From contig JAAELL010000610.1 in the NCBI GenBank assembly GCA_024226735.1, positions 1-61,512 of the forward strand: 61,512 bases of DNA. The letters are read 5' to 3'. This DNA comes from a bacterium (GTDB taxonomy: Bacteria > Planctomycetota > UBA1135 > GCA-002686595). Under the pieces are notes generated by a model. It was not told the origin of the DNA and did not search any database. It saw only the letters and a program-made list of their open reading frames with translations. Shown piece by piece: positions 1 through 8,764 of the stretch. Positions within the stretch are counted from its first letter, which is position 1. Each line of letters starts with the position of its first letter. The translations under genes and the position numbers were made by a program.

Positions 1-140
1 CATTTTGGTCGGTGCGTACGCGTTCGCTGCAAGGCGCAGCGACGACGCGACTTCGCTGCAAGTCTCGGAGGAGGCGCAACGCAGCAGCGGGCGGGTACGG
101 GCCGACCAAAATGCCGCACAAGAGTGAATCACACCACTAG
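1..140 (+). repeat. CTAG-bounded palindromic element, type A, cut by window start
   Basis: This is a near-identical, inverted copy of the 167-bp element at 49682-49848, missing about 27 bp beyond the window edge. It ends in the family terminus (TCACACCACTAG on this strand). The visible arm (12 bp, positions 1-12) pairs perfectly with positions 102-113. The core holds a direct repeat of TTCGCTGCAAG at 23-33 and 52-62 (29-bp spacing). No open reading frame in it looks like a gene, so it is a non-coding, MITE-like or REP-like repeat. It lies 59 bp beyond the stop codon of the dehydrogenase gene that follows. Confidence 0.85.
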
Positions 141-199
141 ATGCTATGGGCCCCCGGATTATTCATGAGCATGCAACGAGCCGGGCCGGGAGGCAGCGC

Positions 200-1255
200 T
201 CAGCTCGTCGTCCTCGCCGTTCGGATGCGATCCTCGGCCAAGCGCTGGGAAGCCTCGTTGGTCGGGATGTCGTCGCGCTCGGAGATCTCGAAGACGAGCT
301 TCAGGTTGTCGTAGATGCGCTCGATGCGCCGCATCGCGACCGCCTCGTTGTAGCCGCCCGGGAGGAGCTCGCACGAAACGTTGATGATGCCGCCGGCGTT
401 GATCACGTAGTCGGGTACGTACAGGATGCCGCGCGCACGGACGTCACGCGCCTGCTTGGGATCGAGGAGCTGGTTGTTGGCGCACCCGGCCACGATCTTG
501 CAGCGCAGGGCCGGAATCGTCTCGGCGTTGAGGCCCGCACCGCGCGCGCAGGGCGCATAGACGTCGCACTCGACGTCGAGGTGGGTCTCGTCGGCGACCG
601 CATCGAACCCGAAGCGATTGCAGAGCTCGGCGACGCGCTCCTCGTTGATGTCGCAGATGGTCACGTGCGCCCCGCGCTCGTGCAGGAGCTCGGCGAGCCG
701 CCCACCGACGGCGCCCACGCCCTGCAGGAGGACGTGCTTGCCTTCGAACGAGTCGGACCCGTAGACCTTCTCGAGTGCCGCGCGCATCCCCACGACACAG
801 CCGTAAGCCGTGAAGGGGCTTGGATTTCCGGAGCTGTGGTCCTCGCGCTTGAGACCCGTGACCCACTTCGTCTTGCGGCGCACGATCTCGAGGTCGGGGA
901 TGCCGATGTTCATGTCCTCGGCGGTGATGTAGCGACCCTCGAGCGAGTCGACGAACTGTCCCATCGCCTCGAACAGTGCCTCCGACTTCAGAGTCTTGGG
1001 GTCGCCGATGATCACCGACTTGCCGCCGCCGAGCCCGGTGTCCGCCACGGCCGACTTGAACGTCATCCCGCGCGACAGACGCAGCACGTCAAAGAGCGCT
1101 TCGTCCTCCGACGCGTAAGGGAGCATCCGCATCCCGCCGAGCGCAGGGCCGAGCGTCGTGTCGTGGACGGCGATCAGGGCGTGCAGCCCCGAGCCCTTGT
1201 CACGACAACGCAGCACAAGCTCATAGTCGTCGACTTGGATCTCGGAAATCTCCAA
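200..1255 (-). CDS. Leucine dehydrogenase-like Glu/Leu/Phe/Val dehydrogenase
   Basis: This 351-residue protein belongs to the Glu/Leu/Phe/Val dehydrogenase family and is closest in layout to leucine dehydrogenase, which reversibly deaminates branched-chain L-amino acids to 2-oxo acids with NAD in the cytoplasm. The N-terminal catalytic domain has the glycine-rich GLGGGKS motif with the expected catalytic lysine at K79, a second substrate lysine at K67 and the AED motif at 112-114. The Rossmann domain follows, with GVGAVG at 179-184. Length fits the family. The ATG at 1255 is preceded by an AAGGAG-type ribosome binding site about 8 bases upstream. It appears monocistronic. Substrate choice (Leu, Val or Phe) cannot be fixed by eye. 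Confidence 0.9.
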   Translation of the reverse strand: MEISEIQVDDYELVLRCRDKGSGLHALIAVHDTTLGPALGGMRMLPYASEDEALFDVLRLSRGMTFKSAVADTGLGGGKSVIIGDPKTLKSEALFEAMGQFVDSLEGRYITAEDMNIGIPDLEIVRRKTKWVTGLKREDHSSGNPSPFTAYGCVVGMRAALEKVYGSDSFEGKHVLLQGVGAVGGRLAELLHERGAHVTICDINEERVAELCNRFGFDAVADETHLDVECDVYAPCARGAGLNAETIPALRCKIVAGCANNQLLDPKQARDVRARGILYVPDYVINAGGIINVSCELLPGGYNEAVAMRRIERIYDNLKLVFEISERDDIPTNEASQRLAEDRIRTARTTS

Positions 1256-1351
1256 CGAGGGGCTCCTTTGGCTCGGGGGGAATTCTCCGTCTTCGGGGGG
1301 GGAGCGCCGGCCCGGGTCGAGGAGGAGGGCAGGCGCCGAAGAGGGCGAGAC

Positions 1352-1357
1352 ATTCTA
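1352..1357 (-). promoter_or_regulatory. Possible -10 box for the leucine dehydrogenase gene
   Basis: The minus strand reads TAGAAT here, one base from the TATAAT consensus, 95 bases upstream of the dehydrogenase start. The matching -35 region is weak, so this is only a candidate. The surrounding 1256-1454 interval contains no convincing gene. Confidence 0.25.
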
Positions 1358-1454
1358 CATTGCGGTGCCCGATTTGATCGAGCCCGGAGCCGGAAGAGCC
1401 CCCTGCAAGGCCCCTACGTCCGGCCTACTTGCGAATCGGGTCATCTGCGGACGG

Positions 1455-1835
1455 TCACACGGGCAAGCCGACCTCGACCTCGCCCCCCGCGTTGGTCCGG
1501 ACGGGCCGCACGCGAACGCGCTCCTCGAGGCCATCGGTGTTGCATCCGGTGTCCAGATCGAAGTGCCAGCCGTGCCAGGGGCAAGTGACGGCGCCGTCGA
1601 GGACGACGCCGAGTCCCAAACTCCCGCCGCGGTGCGGGCACGAGTCGTCGAGAGCGTGCAGCTCGGCGCCCGTGCGGAAGAGCGCGATCTGCCTTCCTGC
1701 GACCGGGATCGAGAGTCCGGTGCCGTCGGTCGCCAGGTCCTCGAGGCGCGCGACGACGTGCCAAGCGAGCGCGTCCGGGCCGCCGGCGCCCGGGCAGTTG
1801 CCAGCCCCCATGCCTGTCGTTTCACCCGAGTCCAT
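1455..1835 (-). CDS. Rieske [2Fe-2S] ferredoxin-like protein
   Basis: This is a small (126-residue) soluble Rieske protein. The two cluster-binding motifs are visible: CPHRG with ligands C66 and H68, and CPWHGW with ligands C85 and H88, at the spacing usual for Rieske domains. There is no membrane anchor or oxygenase catalytic domain, so it resembles the stand-alone ferredoxins of dioxygenase systems or the NirD small subunit of nitrite reductase, and would transfer electrons in the cytoplasm. No partner reductase or oxygenase lies beside it. The first 20 residues are low-complexity (Gly/Pro-rich) and the true start could be the methionine at residue 9. It is divergent from the helicase gene, 35 bp away. 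Confidence 0.85.
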   Translation of the reverse strand: MDSGETTGMGAGNCPGAGGPDALAWHVVARLEDLATDGTGLSIPVAGRQIALFRTGAELHALDDSCPHRGGSLGLGVVLDGAVTCPWHGWHFDLDTGCNTDGLEERVRVRPVRTNAGGEVEVGLPV

Positions 1836-1870
1836 ACCCCATCATAGAGACGCGGCTCCCGCGAACTACC

Positions 1871-4800
1871 ATGGCGAGCCGCATGAGCACGAGCGCAGGG
1901 AGGGGAGCCGGTGACGCGCCGTGGGACGAGCTGGCCCTCGACCCGGGGCTCGCCTTCTGCACCCTGCGTACGAGCGGCGACGACCCGGAGCTCGACCAGC
2001 TCATGAGCGTGCACGCGCTGCGCGCCCGTTCGGATGAGGCCGGCTCGGATCACAGCGGTGTCGAAGGCGGCTTCGAGGGCGGCTTCGAGGGCTTGGACCA
2101 GCCCTGCGAAGGGGAGCTCGAAGTCCAGGCCGCGTGGTCCGCGTTCGCCGCGTTCGTGAAGGGGCGTCCGATCGTCGTGGCCGAAACGCAGGCGTTCCGG
2201 CGTTGGTGGCTGCGCTTCGAAGGAGCGGGAAGCACTCCTCCGGTGTGCGTCGCGACGAGCGAGGTGCGCGCGCTCCTCGCGCCGGGCCGCACGGCGAACA
2301 AGCTCGCCTCGGATGCGCTGCCGCACGAGCTGCAGGCGGAGCTCGAGTCGATCGCACGCGCTTTCACCGATGAGCCCCCGAGCGTGCGGCGCGTCGCGGC
2401 GACCGGCTACGCCAGCGCGTGGCATGGTCTGTGTGCGGTCGATGCACGCGCCGCCGCCGGCATCGCCCTCGCGCTGACGCTCGTCGAGCACCCGACGCGT
2501 TGGTCCGCGTCGCTCGGCTCCGCGCGGGAAGGAGCGCTCAGCCTCGCGGTCTCATTGGCCGAGGACGACGAGCCGCTTCTCGACGGTCTCTCGCCCTACT
2601 GCGCGGACGCTTTCACCGTCTGGGCCGAGCACAACTCGGTCCCGCCGCAGACCGACCCCGCCAAGCCGTTCCTCCCGGAGGACCTCTCTGTCCTCGACCG
2701 CGTGTTCGACGAGCACCTGCCGGCCGCGTTCGCCGCGGAGACGGGCACGGAGGCGCGCCACCGCGAGGGCCAGCACGCCGTCGCGCGTGAAGTCGCGCGC
2801 ACGCTCGGCGCCGACGAGCTTCTGCTCGTGCACGCGCCGACGGGGACGGGCAAAACGATCGCCTACCTGGTGCCCGCGCTCCTGTGGGCCAGGCGGCACG
2901 ACGTGCGCGTCGGCATCGCGACGTACACGCGTGCACTGCAGGAACAGGCGATGGAGCGCGAAGTGCCGCGCACGCTGGCGGCGTTCCGCGCGGCGGGGCT
3001 CGCGGACGGCTTCCGCGTCTCGGTGCTGAAGGGACGCGAGAACTACCTGTGCTGGCGCGCACTGCGCCTCGTCGCTCCCGGCGCCGAGGACGACGCCGAG
3101 ACGTGGCTCGCGTGGACCGCTCTCGCCCTGTTCGCGCTGACCGACCCGAGCGGCGACCTCGACCGGCTGGGGTCGGCTCCGCCGATCGTGTTGACGTCGT
3201 CGGCACCCTACCGGCGCACGCTCGGACCGCTGATGCGCTCGGTCCGCGCGCAGACCTCGTGCTGCGTCATCAAGGACGACCGCGCGACGTGCGCGGCCGA
3301 AGTCGCGCGCCGGCGGGCTGAACGCAGCCACGTCGTCATCACCAACCACGCGTTCGCGTTGGCGCGGCAGGAGTTCTTCCGGCACGTGATCTTCGACGAG
3401 TGCGAGCACCTGCACGATCAAGCACACAACGCCTGGAGCCATCACCTGCCCCTGCGCTCGCTGCGCGACCTCTTCGCGCGCGTGCACAAGCCGGACAAGC
3501 GTGCCTCGCGCGCGCCGCTCGACCGCATCGCGCGTCAACTGATCGACGGCACGCCGTCGCAGGCCACGCTCGAGGCCTGTCGGGCAGCGTGGCGCCGCGC
3601 GTGTTCGGCGCTCGCCGACCTGCGCGCGGAGCTCGAGGCGTTCGAGCGCTGGCGCCGCGACGAGCGTCGCGGCCGGGGCACGCGCGACGACCACTCGCTC
3701 CTGCGCGACTACGTAGAGAGTGAGCATGGTGCGGGGCTGCTCGGCGTGCGGCGGGAGCTCGTCGCGGCCGGCAGCGGGCTCGACGCGGGACTGGCGGAGG
3801 TGACCGAGACGCTCGATCGCCTACCCCTGCGCGGCGCGCCACGCATCCGCCGCTCACTCGACGTCGCGCGCGGCGACCTGTCCGAGGCACTGGGCGCGCT
3901 CGACGCGTGGATTCCCACCAACGAGGGCAAGCCCGCGTTCCGGCGCGAGACGTTCTACGACGTCGACTTCGATCCGCGCGGCGAGCCGTTGCTCGCAGCA
4001 CGCGTGCTGCTGCCCAACGAGTTCCTCGGTCGTTACTACTACCCGGCACTCGCCAACGCCGTGTTCCTGTCGGCGACGACGAGGCTGCAGGGCGACTTCG
4101 CTTCCGCGTCGGGCTATCTCGGCCTCGATCGCACCGCGGATCCGGACGAGGAGGAGGAGCGCGTCGGCCGTGTCGTGCGCAACTTCTGCGTGCCCGAAGT
4201 GTTCGACTACGAGCGCGTGCTCGTCGGCGTTCCGCGCGACGCGCCGAGCGCACGCGACAAGGGGCCGTTCCTGCGGTACGTCGCCGAGTTCCTCGCTTTC
4301 CTGACCGAGCGCACACGCGGGCGAACGCTCGTCCTGTTCACCAACCTCGAGGACGTGCGCACGGTCGGAGGCGCGCTGACGCCGAAGATGCGCGAGCAGG
4401 GCCTGCCGCTCTGGTACCAGGGCATGGAAGGCATCGGAAAGGAGGAGCTCTCCGAGCTCTTCCGCAGACGCACCGACTCGATCCTGCTCGGGGTCGACAC
4501 CTTCTGGTACGGCGCCGACTTTCCCGGAGAGACGCTCGAGTACCTCGTGATCGTGCGCCTGCCGTACGGCGTCCCCGACCGCTACCACCACGCGCAGGGC
4601 GCCGCGCTCGGCGAGTCCGATCAGCGGCGGCGGATCTACATGCCGCGCGCGCTCGCCAAGCTGCGGCAGGGTTTCGGACGACTGATGCGGCGCGAGAGTG
4701 ATCGTGGCTGCGTGTTCGTGCTCGACAACCGCATCCTCGATCCACGCCACCGCACGTTCCTGCGCGAGCTACCCGTGCGCACGCCCGGCCGCGAGGACGA

Positions 4801-5038
4801 GGAAGACGAACGGCTCGCACGCTTCGTGCGCGGCGACACCGATCACGTCTTGAACGTGGCATTCGAGCACATGGACCTCGCACGGGAGGGAGACGTCGAA
4901 CGACGCGAGCTCCTGCAGCCCTTCCGCGCCAAGCCGGAAGGCCCGCGGGGGACGGCACCTTCCCCGCAAGCGGGCAGCCGCACCAAGCGAACGGCCCCCG
5001 AGCCGCTCGACATCCCCAAGGAAGACCTGCCGTTTTGA
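1871..5038 (+). CDS. DinG/XPD-like superfamily 2 DNA helicase
   Basis: This 1055-residue protein is an ATP-dependent DNA helicase of the DinG/XPD group. Residues 1-300 are a poorly conserved N-terminal extension. Walker A (APTGTGKT) is at 322-329 and the Walker B/DEAH-like motif reads DECEH at 509-513. Between them are cysteines in YLC, SCC and TC contexts, placed as in the iron-sulphur cluster pocket of DinG and XPD, followed by an ITNHA motif. The C-terminal helicase lobe carries GVDTFWYGADFPG and a QGFGRLMRRE motif VI. DinG proteins unwind R-loops and replication-blocking structures. At 1055 residues it is clearly longer than E. coli DinG (about 716). Its stop codon overlaps the next gene, so the two are probably co-transcribed. 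Confidence 0.88.
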   Translation: MASRMSTSAGRGAGDAPWDELALDPGLAFCTLRTSGDDPELDQLMSVHALRARSDEAGSDHSGVEGGFEGGFEGLDQPCEGELEVQAAWSAFAAFVKGRPIVVAETQAFRRWWLRFEGAGSTPPVCVATSEVRALLAPGRTANKLASDALPHELQAELESIARAFTDEPPSVRRVAATGYASAWHGLCAVDARAAAGIALALTLVEHPTRWSASLGSAREGALSLAVSLAEDDEPLLDGLSPYCADAFTVWAEHNSVPPQTDPAKPFLPEDLSVLDRVFDEHLPAAFAAETGTEARHREGQHAVAREVARTLGADELLLVHAPTGTGKTIAYLVPALLWARRHDVRVGIATYTRALQEQAMEREVPRTLAAFRAAGLADGFRVSVLKGRENYLCWRALRLVAPGAEDDAETWLAWTALALFALTDPSGDLDRLGSAPPIVLTSSAPYRRTLGPLMRSVRAQTSCCVIKDDRATCAAEVARRRAERSHVVITNHAFALARQEFFRHVIFDECEHLHDQAHNAWSHHLPLRSLRDLFARVHKPDKRASRAPLDRIARQLIDGTPSQATLEACRAAWRRACSALADLRAELEAFERWRRDERRGRGTRDDHSLLRDYVESEHGAGLLGVRRELVAAGSGLDAGLAEVTETLDRLPLRGAPRIRRSLDVARGDLSEALGALDAWIPTNEGKPAFRRETFYDVDFDPRGEPLLAARVLLPNEFLGRYYYPALANAVFLSATTRLQGDFASASGYLGLDRTADPDEEEERVGRVVRNFCVPEVFDYERVLVGVPRDAPSARDKGPFLRYVAEFLAFLTERTRGRTLVLFTNLEDVRTVGGALTPKMREQGLPLWYQGMEGIGKEELSELFRRRTDSILLGVDTFWYGADFPGETLEYLVIVRLPYGVPDRYHHAQGAALGESDQRRRIYMPRALAKLRQGFGRLMRRESDRGCVFVLDNRILDPRHRTFLRELPVRTPGREDEEDERLARFVRGDTDHVLNVAFEHMDLAREGDVERRELLQPFRAKPEGPRGTAPSPQAGSRTKRTAPEPLDIPKEDLPF

Positions 5039-5967
5039 ACGGGCCCGCCGCTTCGACCGGACCGATCCGCTGGACCGAGGTGCGCGTCGCCGTTCCGCTC
5101 GGCTGGCAGGAGCTCGTCGCCGACGCACTCGCGCTCGGTGCCTGCACGTCGGTCGTGTTCGGACGCACGAGCATCGGGACGGAGCCGGCGCCGGAGGGCA
5201 CTGACTACGTGCGCACGTTCATCGCCGATCACGAGGACACGAACGAGCTGCGAGCAACGATCCGTGCGCGCCTGGACGGACTCGCGGACAGCACGGGTGC
5301 GGACGAGCTGCGCGGGCTCGCGCTGCGCTTCCAGTCGCTCCCTCCCGAGGACTACGCGAGCTCGTGGCGGCGCTCGTGGCGGCCCTTCCGGCTCGGACGC
5401 CTGGCGATCGTCCCGCCCTGGCGCGAGTACGAGCCGCGACCGAACGAGCTCTTACTCCTGTTGGAGCCCGGCGGCGCGTTCGGCTCGGGCCGACACCCGA
5501 CGACCCGCGCTTGCCTGCGCATCGTGCAGGAGCGCGTGCGGCCGGGAGCGCGCGTGCTCGACGCAGGCTCGGGGAGCGGCATCCTGTCGGTCGCGGCAGC
5601 CTTGTTCGGCGCCAGCGAGGTGCTCGGTTTCGACGTCGATGCCAACGGTGCGCGCTACGGAACCGCGCTCGCGAGGGACAACGGTGTCGCGGACGCGTGC
5701 TCGTTCCGCACCGGCGACTTTGGAGTCTTGAGCCAGGCCGACACCGAGTACCACGGCGTCCTCGCGAACATCTACTCGGACGTGATCGTCGCGCACGCCG
5801 GGGACCTGCGGGCGCGCGTGCGGGACGGCGCATGGTTCGCGTTCAGCGGATGCCCGACGCATCACCTCGAAACGACGCGCGCCGCGATCGATGGCGCCGG
5901 TTTCCGCATCGATCAAGAGCATACGCGCGGGCGCTGGACGACGTTCGAGGGCGAGGCGCGCCCCTGA
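5035..5967 (+). CDS. prmA: Ribosomal protein L11 methyltransferase PrmA
   Basis: PrmA uses S-adenosylmethionine to trimethylate ribosomal protein L11. The family hallmark EPGGAFGSGRHPTT is at 144-157 and the SAM-binding motif VLDAGSGSG lies near residue 182. A second conserved block, GVLANIYSDVI, corresponds to the NPPY-like active-site region (usually ANI in PrmA). Length (310) matches the family. The start is taken as the TTG at 5035, which overlaps the helicase stop codon (TTGA), implying translational coupling; no ATG is available near the conserved N-terminus. A palindromic repeat begins 14 bp after its stop codon. Confidence 0.9.
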   Translation: MNGPAASTGPIRWTEVRVAVPLGWQELVADALALGACTSVVFGRTSIGTEPAPEGTDYVRTFIADHEDTNELRATIRARLDGLADSTGADELRGLALRFQSLPPEDYASSWRRSWRPFRLGRLAIVPPWREYEPRPNELLLLLEPGGAFGSGRHPTTRACLRIVQERVRPGARVLDAGSGSGILSVAAALFGASEVLGFDVDANGARYGTALARDNGVADACSFRTGDFGVLSQADTEYHGVLANIYSDVIVAHAGDLRARVRDGAWFAFSGCPTHHLETTRAAIDGAGFRIDQEHTRGRWTTFEGEARP

Positions 5968-5981
5968 TCGCCGAGGCCGTG

Positions 5982-6074
5982 CTAGTAGTGTGATGCAGAC
6001 ATTCGCAGTCGTATCCCGGCCCGCATGCACTCGAACTCGGGATAAGACCGCAACTGTCTGCATCACACCACTAG
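5982..6074. repeat. CTAG-bounded palindromic element, type B, short core-less form
   Basis: This 93-bp inverted repeat runs from CTAGTAGTGTGATGCAGAC to its near complement ending in CACCACTAG. The left arm matches the reverse complement of the right arm of the element at 8765-8947, and the right arm matches that element's left arm, so this is the same element in the opposite orientation with the inner core missing. Arms of about 40 nucleotides pair almost throughout, leaving a small loop. It lies 14 bp after the prmA stop and 29 bp before the next start. It could act as a transcript end, but no T-tract follows. Confidence 0.85.
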
Positions 6075-6103
6075 GTTCGCCCTCGGCTCAAGCACCGATC
6101 CTC

Positions 6104-7087
6104 ATGAAGCATCTCTCAGCCGCGCTCCTCGTCGCCCTCCTGACTCCCCTCGCCCATGCCGACGTCGTGTACGACAACCTCGGCCCCGGGGACACCTACG
6201 ACCCCACGGTCGGCTGGGTCGTCAGCGACGGCCCGCCTTTCTCGATGGTCGTCGACCAGGCGATGCCGTTCGCTCCGTCCGCGTCCGGCGTGCTCGACGC
6301 GCTCGAGCTTCCGTTGACGCTGGTCAGCTCGGCGGGCAACGCGACGCTCACCATCGAGATCTACTCGGACAACGCGGGAGAGCCGGGGAGCTCGCTCGAA
6401 TCGTTCTTGTTCTCGGGTCCGCTTCCGGCCAACGGGCAGACGCCGGTGCCACCGCTGCACTTGATCGACTTCCCCGACACGGTCGCCCTGCTCGCGGGCC
6501 AGCCGTACTGGATCGTCATCTCCGTCGCTGCGCCGCTGGGCGGCAACTTCGTCGTGTGGAACCAGAACATCATCGGTGACGTCGGCACGGTCGCCGACCG
6601 CCGCAACGGCGGTCCGGGATGGAACCTGTTCCCGAACCAGGAGCTGGCCGCATTCCGCGTGTTGACCTCGAGCGACGTCGGCACGAACTACTGCGGCCCG
6701 GCGTTCCCGAACTCGACCGGCTTCCCCGCGGAGATCAGCGCGTCCGGGAGCGCGGCCGCGGCGGCCAACAACTTGACGTTGACGGCGACCGGGCTGCCGG
6801 TTGGACAGTTCGGCTATTTCCTCGTCAGCGAGACCCAGGGCTTCTTCAATCCGCCCGGCTCGCAGGGAATCGTCTGCCTCACCGCCAACATCGGTCGCTT
6901 CAACCAGGCGGCGCAGATCATCCAAGGGCCGAGCGGTGACCTCGCAGTCGATTTGACCGCGCTCCCGGTCAACCCGCCGCACGCGGTCCAACCGGGCGAG
7001 ACTTGGAACTTCCAGTGCTGGTTCCGCGACAACAACCCGAGCCTCACCTCGAACTTCACCGACGGCATCTCGATCGCGTTTCTGTAG
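6104..7087 (+). CDS. Secreted protein with choice-of-anchor-like and planctomycete C-terminal domains
   Basis: The 327-residue product starts with a signal peptide (about residues 1-19, cleaved near AHA-D). Residues 20-200 form a beta-rich region (NLGPGDTYDPTVGW) resembling choice-of-anchor domains of secreted bacterial proteins. Residues from about 205 are a domain that recurs in this window: YCGPAFPNS, GQFGYFL, GSQG and TWNFQCWFRDNNP, ending TSNFTDGISIAFL. The same domain occurs in the genes at 13842 and, in part, at 60576. Function is unknown; an extracellular or cell-surface structural role is likely. The ATG at 6104 is chosen because it directly precedes the signal peptide. A short inverted repeat (GTAGGA...TCCTAC, 7084-7108) overlaps the stop codon. 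Confidence 0.75.
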   Translation: MKHLSAALLVALLTPLAHADVVYDNLGPGDTYDPTVGWVVSDGPPFSMVVDQAMPFAPSASGVLDALELPLTLVSSAGNATLTIEIYSDNAGEPGSSLESFLFSGPLPANGQTPVPPLHLIDFPDTVALLAGQPYWIVISVAAPLGGNFVVWNQNIIGDVGTVADRRNGGPGWNLFPNQELAAFRVLTSSDVGTNYCGPAFPNSTGFPAEISASGSAAAAANNLTLTATGLPVGQFGYFLVSETQGFFNPPGSQGIVCLTANIGRFNQAAQIIQGPSGDLAVDLTALPVNPPHAVQPGETWNFQCWFRDNNPSLTSNFTDGISIAFL

Positions 7088-7223
7088 GAGTCTGTCCGAG
7101 GATCCTACGGTGTCGAGGTGTCTCCGGCGCCACGGCTGACGCCGTGCCAGCTGGGATTCCACGGGTTCTGTGGAGGTCGCGGGATGAGACGTGCGCGCGC
7201 CCCGGTGAACGTTTCGCCACGCG

Positions 7224-7419
7224 TTACACGGGCGCGGGCGCGGCCCAGCACGACGTGTGGTTCGGAACCAGTCCGACGCTGTCGTTCCAGGGACGCATCG
7301 CGAGCACGTCGTTCTCGCCCGGCGCGTTGACGTCGAACACGACCTACTACTGGCGCGTCGACGAGGTGAACCCGTCCGGCGTGCGGCGCGGCTTCACCTG
7401 GCGCTTCACGACTCAGTAG
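7224..7419 (+). pseudogene. 3' remnant of a secreted protein with a fibronectin-like C-terminal module
   Basis: The frame ending at the TAG at 7417-7419 encodes about 65 residues that look like the end of a fibronectin-III-like module found at C-termini of secreted bacterial proteins: AAQHDVWFGTSPTLSFQG, then NTTYYWRVDEVN, then TWRFTTQ. Upstream of about 7224 the similarity stops, and no start codon or signal peptide belongs to it. I read it as a decayed 3' fragment of a larger gene. The rest of the 7088-7426 interval shows no gene. Confidence 0.5.
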
Positions 7420-7426
7420 CCGCGAG

Positions 7427-8707
7427 TCAGAAGGCGGCGTCCAGTATCGTCACGACGGCGGGCTCGGTGAGGAAGAGCTCGCCGCCCGTCGAGCGCGCGT
7501 ACGCCTGCACGTGCCAGGTCGTCGTCTGGAACGGCGGCTGGTACGGCGCCCGCTTCGCGTACACGACGCTGCCCGATCCGTCGATCGTTCCGACGACGAA
7601 GCGCGGAAGCGCGGAGCTCGTCCCGACCATCAGCGGGGCGCGCAGCCGCGCGTCGAACACGTGGCGCGTATCCGTCGCCGTGAAGGCGACGACGAGATCG
7701 CCAACTTCGCCCTCGACCTGAAACGCGAGCGACGTGGCTTCGGTCACGAGCACGGGCGCCGTCAGGTGCCGGGCGACACCGCTGAGCACTTCCAGCGTCG
7801 CCCCCACGCTGAGGCGCACCGGCTGCCCGGGTACACCGGGGCCGCCCATGCCCTGACCGGATCCGGCGGCGCCGGGATTGAGCACGACGTCCAGGGTGCG
7901 AACGACGCCGCCGGCGGCCCAAATGCTGTCGCCGCCCGGACCCCCGTCGCCCCCTCCGTAGCCGAAGCCGCCGCTGTCTCCGCCGAGCCCGCCGGTGCCG
8001 CCGTTCAGCTCGCTGCCGCCCACGTAGACCGTCGAGACCGTCGCTTGCACGCCGTGCCCACCACGCGCACCGGCGGTGTCCGTCGTATCGATCGAGCCCC
8101 CACCGTAGCCGCCGGTCGCGACAGAATCGAAGAAGGCCACGGTCGAGTCCTCGACAGACAGTGCGCTCCCGCCGTTTCCGATGTACCAGTCCTGGAACTC
8201 GCAGCTGATCAGCGCACCGGCGCCACCTTCGAGCTCGCAACGCACGAAGCTGACGTCGTTCGATCCGAGCACGCGCACGCCACTCCATCCGTCGCCGTCC
8301 ATCGGCGGAGGAGGCGTCGTCCCCTGCAAGCCCTCGTGACCGATCATCGTGCAGTCTTGGAAGCGCACCGAGCCAAGGCAGTTCACGACGAGCGCTCCCT
8401 CGGAGTCGTTGCCCGTCGACGCGATTCCGGTGATCGCGACGACGTCGTCCGCCGACAGGTTCATCACGCGGTACGCACCGAGGACCTGCGCCGCGCCAGG
8501 CGCGGTCGCGGCGATCGTCAGCGCCTTGCCGTTCACTTGGAAGATCTGGTACGAACCGGGCCAGACGCGAATCACGTCCCCGTTCGCCGCCGCGGCGACG
8601 GCCGCATGGATCTCGGAGTAGTCGGGTGTCCCCCCACCGACATCGAGAACGTCAGCAGGCGAGCCGGGGGACAGCGCAGCGAGAATGCAGAGTTGGAGAA
8701 GATGCAT
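7427..8707 (-). CDS. Secreted right-handed beta-helix protein, copy 1
   Basis: The 426-residue product has a signal peptide (MHLLQLCILAALSPGSPA) and then a right-handed beta-helix-like region beginning DVLDVGGGTPDYSEIHAAV, typical of parallel beta-helix proteins whose first turn reads ..GDVIRVWPGSYQ. A central glycine-rich segment (about 205-290, GGYGGGS, GGDGGPGGDS) probably forms loops. The C-terminal 130 residues (GEVGDLVVAF, RFVVGTIDGSG, ending VVTILDAAF) form a separate beta domain. It is a paralogue of the gene at 8944, with more than half of the residues identical by eye. The ATG at 8707 is preferred over an upstream ATG at 8746 because it begins the signal peptide. Extracellular function is unknown. 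Confidence 0.75.
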   Translation of the reverse strand: MHLLQLCILAALSPGSPADVLDVGGGTPDYSEIHAAVAAAANGDVIRVWPGSYQIFQVNGKALTIAATAPGAAQVLGAYRVMNLSADDVVAITGIASTGNDSEGALVVNCLGSVRFQDCTMIGHEGLQGTTPPPPMDGDGWSGVRVLGSNDVSFVRCELEGGAGALISCEFQDWYIGNGGSALSVEDSTVAFFDSVATGGYGGGSIDTTDTAGARGGHGVQATVSTVYVGGSELNGGTGGLGGDSGGFGYGGGDGGPGGDSIWAAGGVVRTLDVVLNPGAAGSGQGMGGPGVPGQPVRLSVGATLEVLSGVARHLTAPVLVTEATSLAFQVEGEVGDLVVAFTATDTRHVFDARLRAPLMVGTSSALPRFVVGTIDGSGSVVYAKRAPYQPPFQTTTWHVQAYARSTGGELFLTEPAVVTILDAAF

Positions 8708-8764
8708 GGCGGGCCTTTCGGGTTGGAAGTCCTCGGGAGACCCCACCAGCTCGATTCCGTGACT

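Noticed and set aside
146..1588. Long plus-strand open frame opposite the leucine dehydrogenase and Rieske genes
   Set aside because: Its translation is an antisense shadow rich in Arg, Val and Ala with no family motifs, while the minus-strand genes show clear catalytic motifs.
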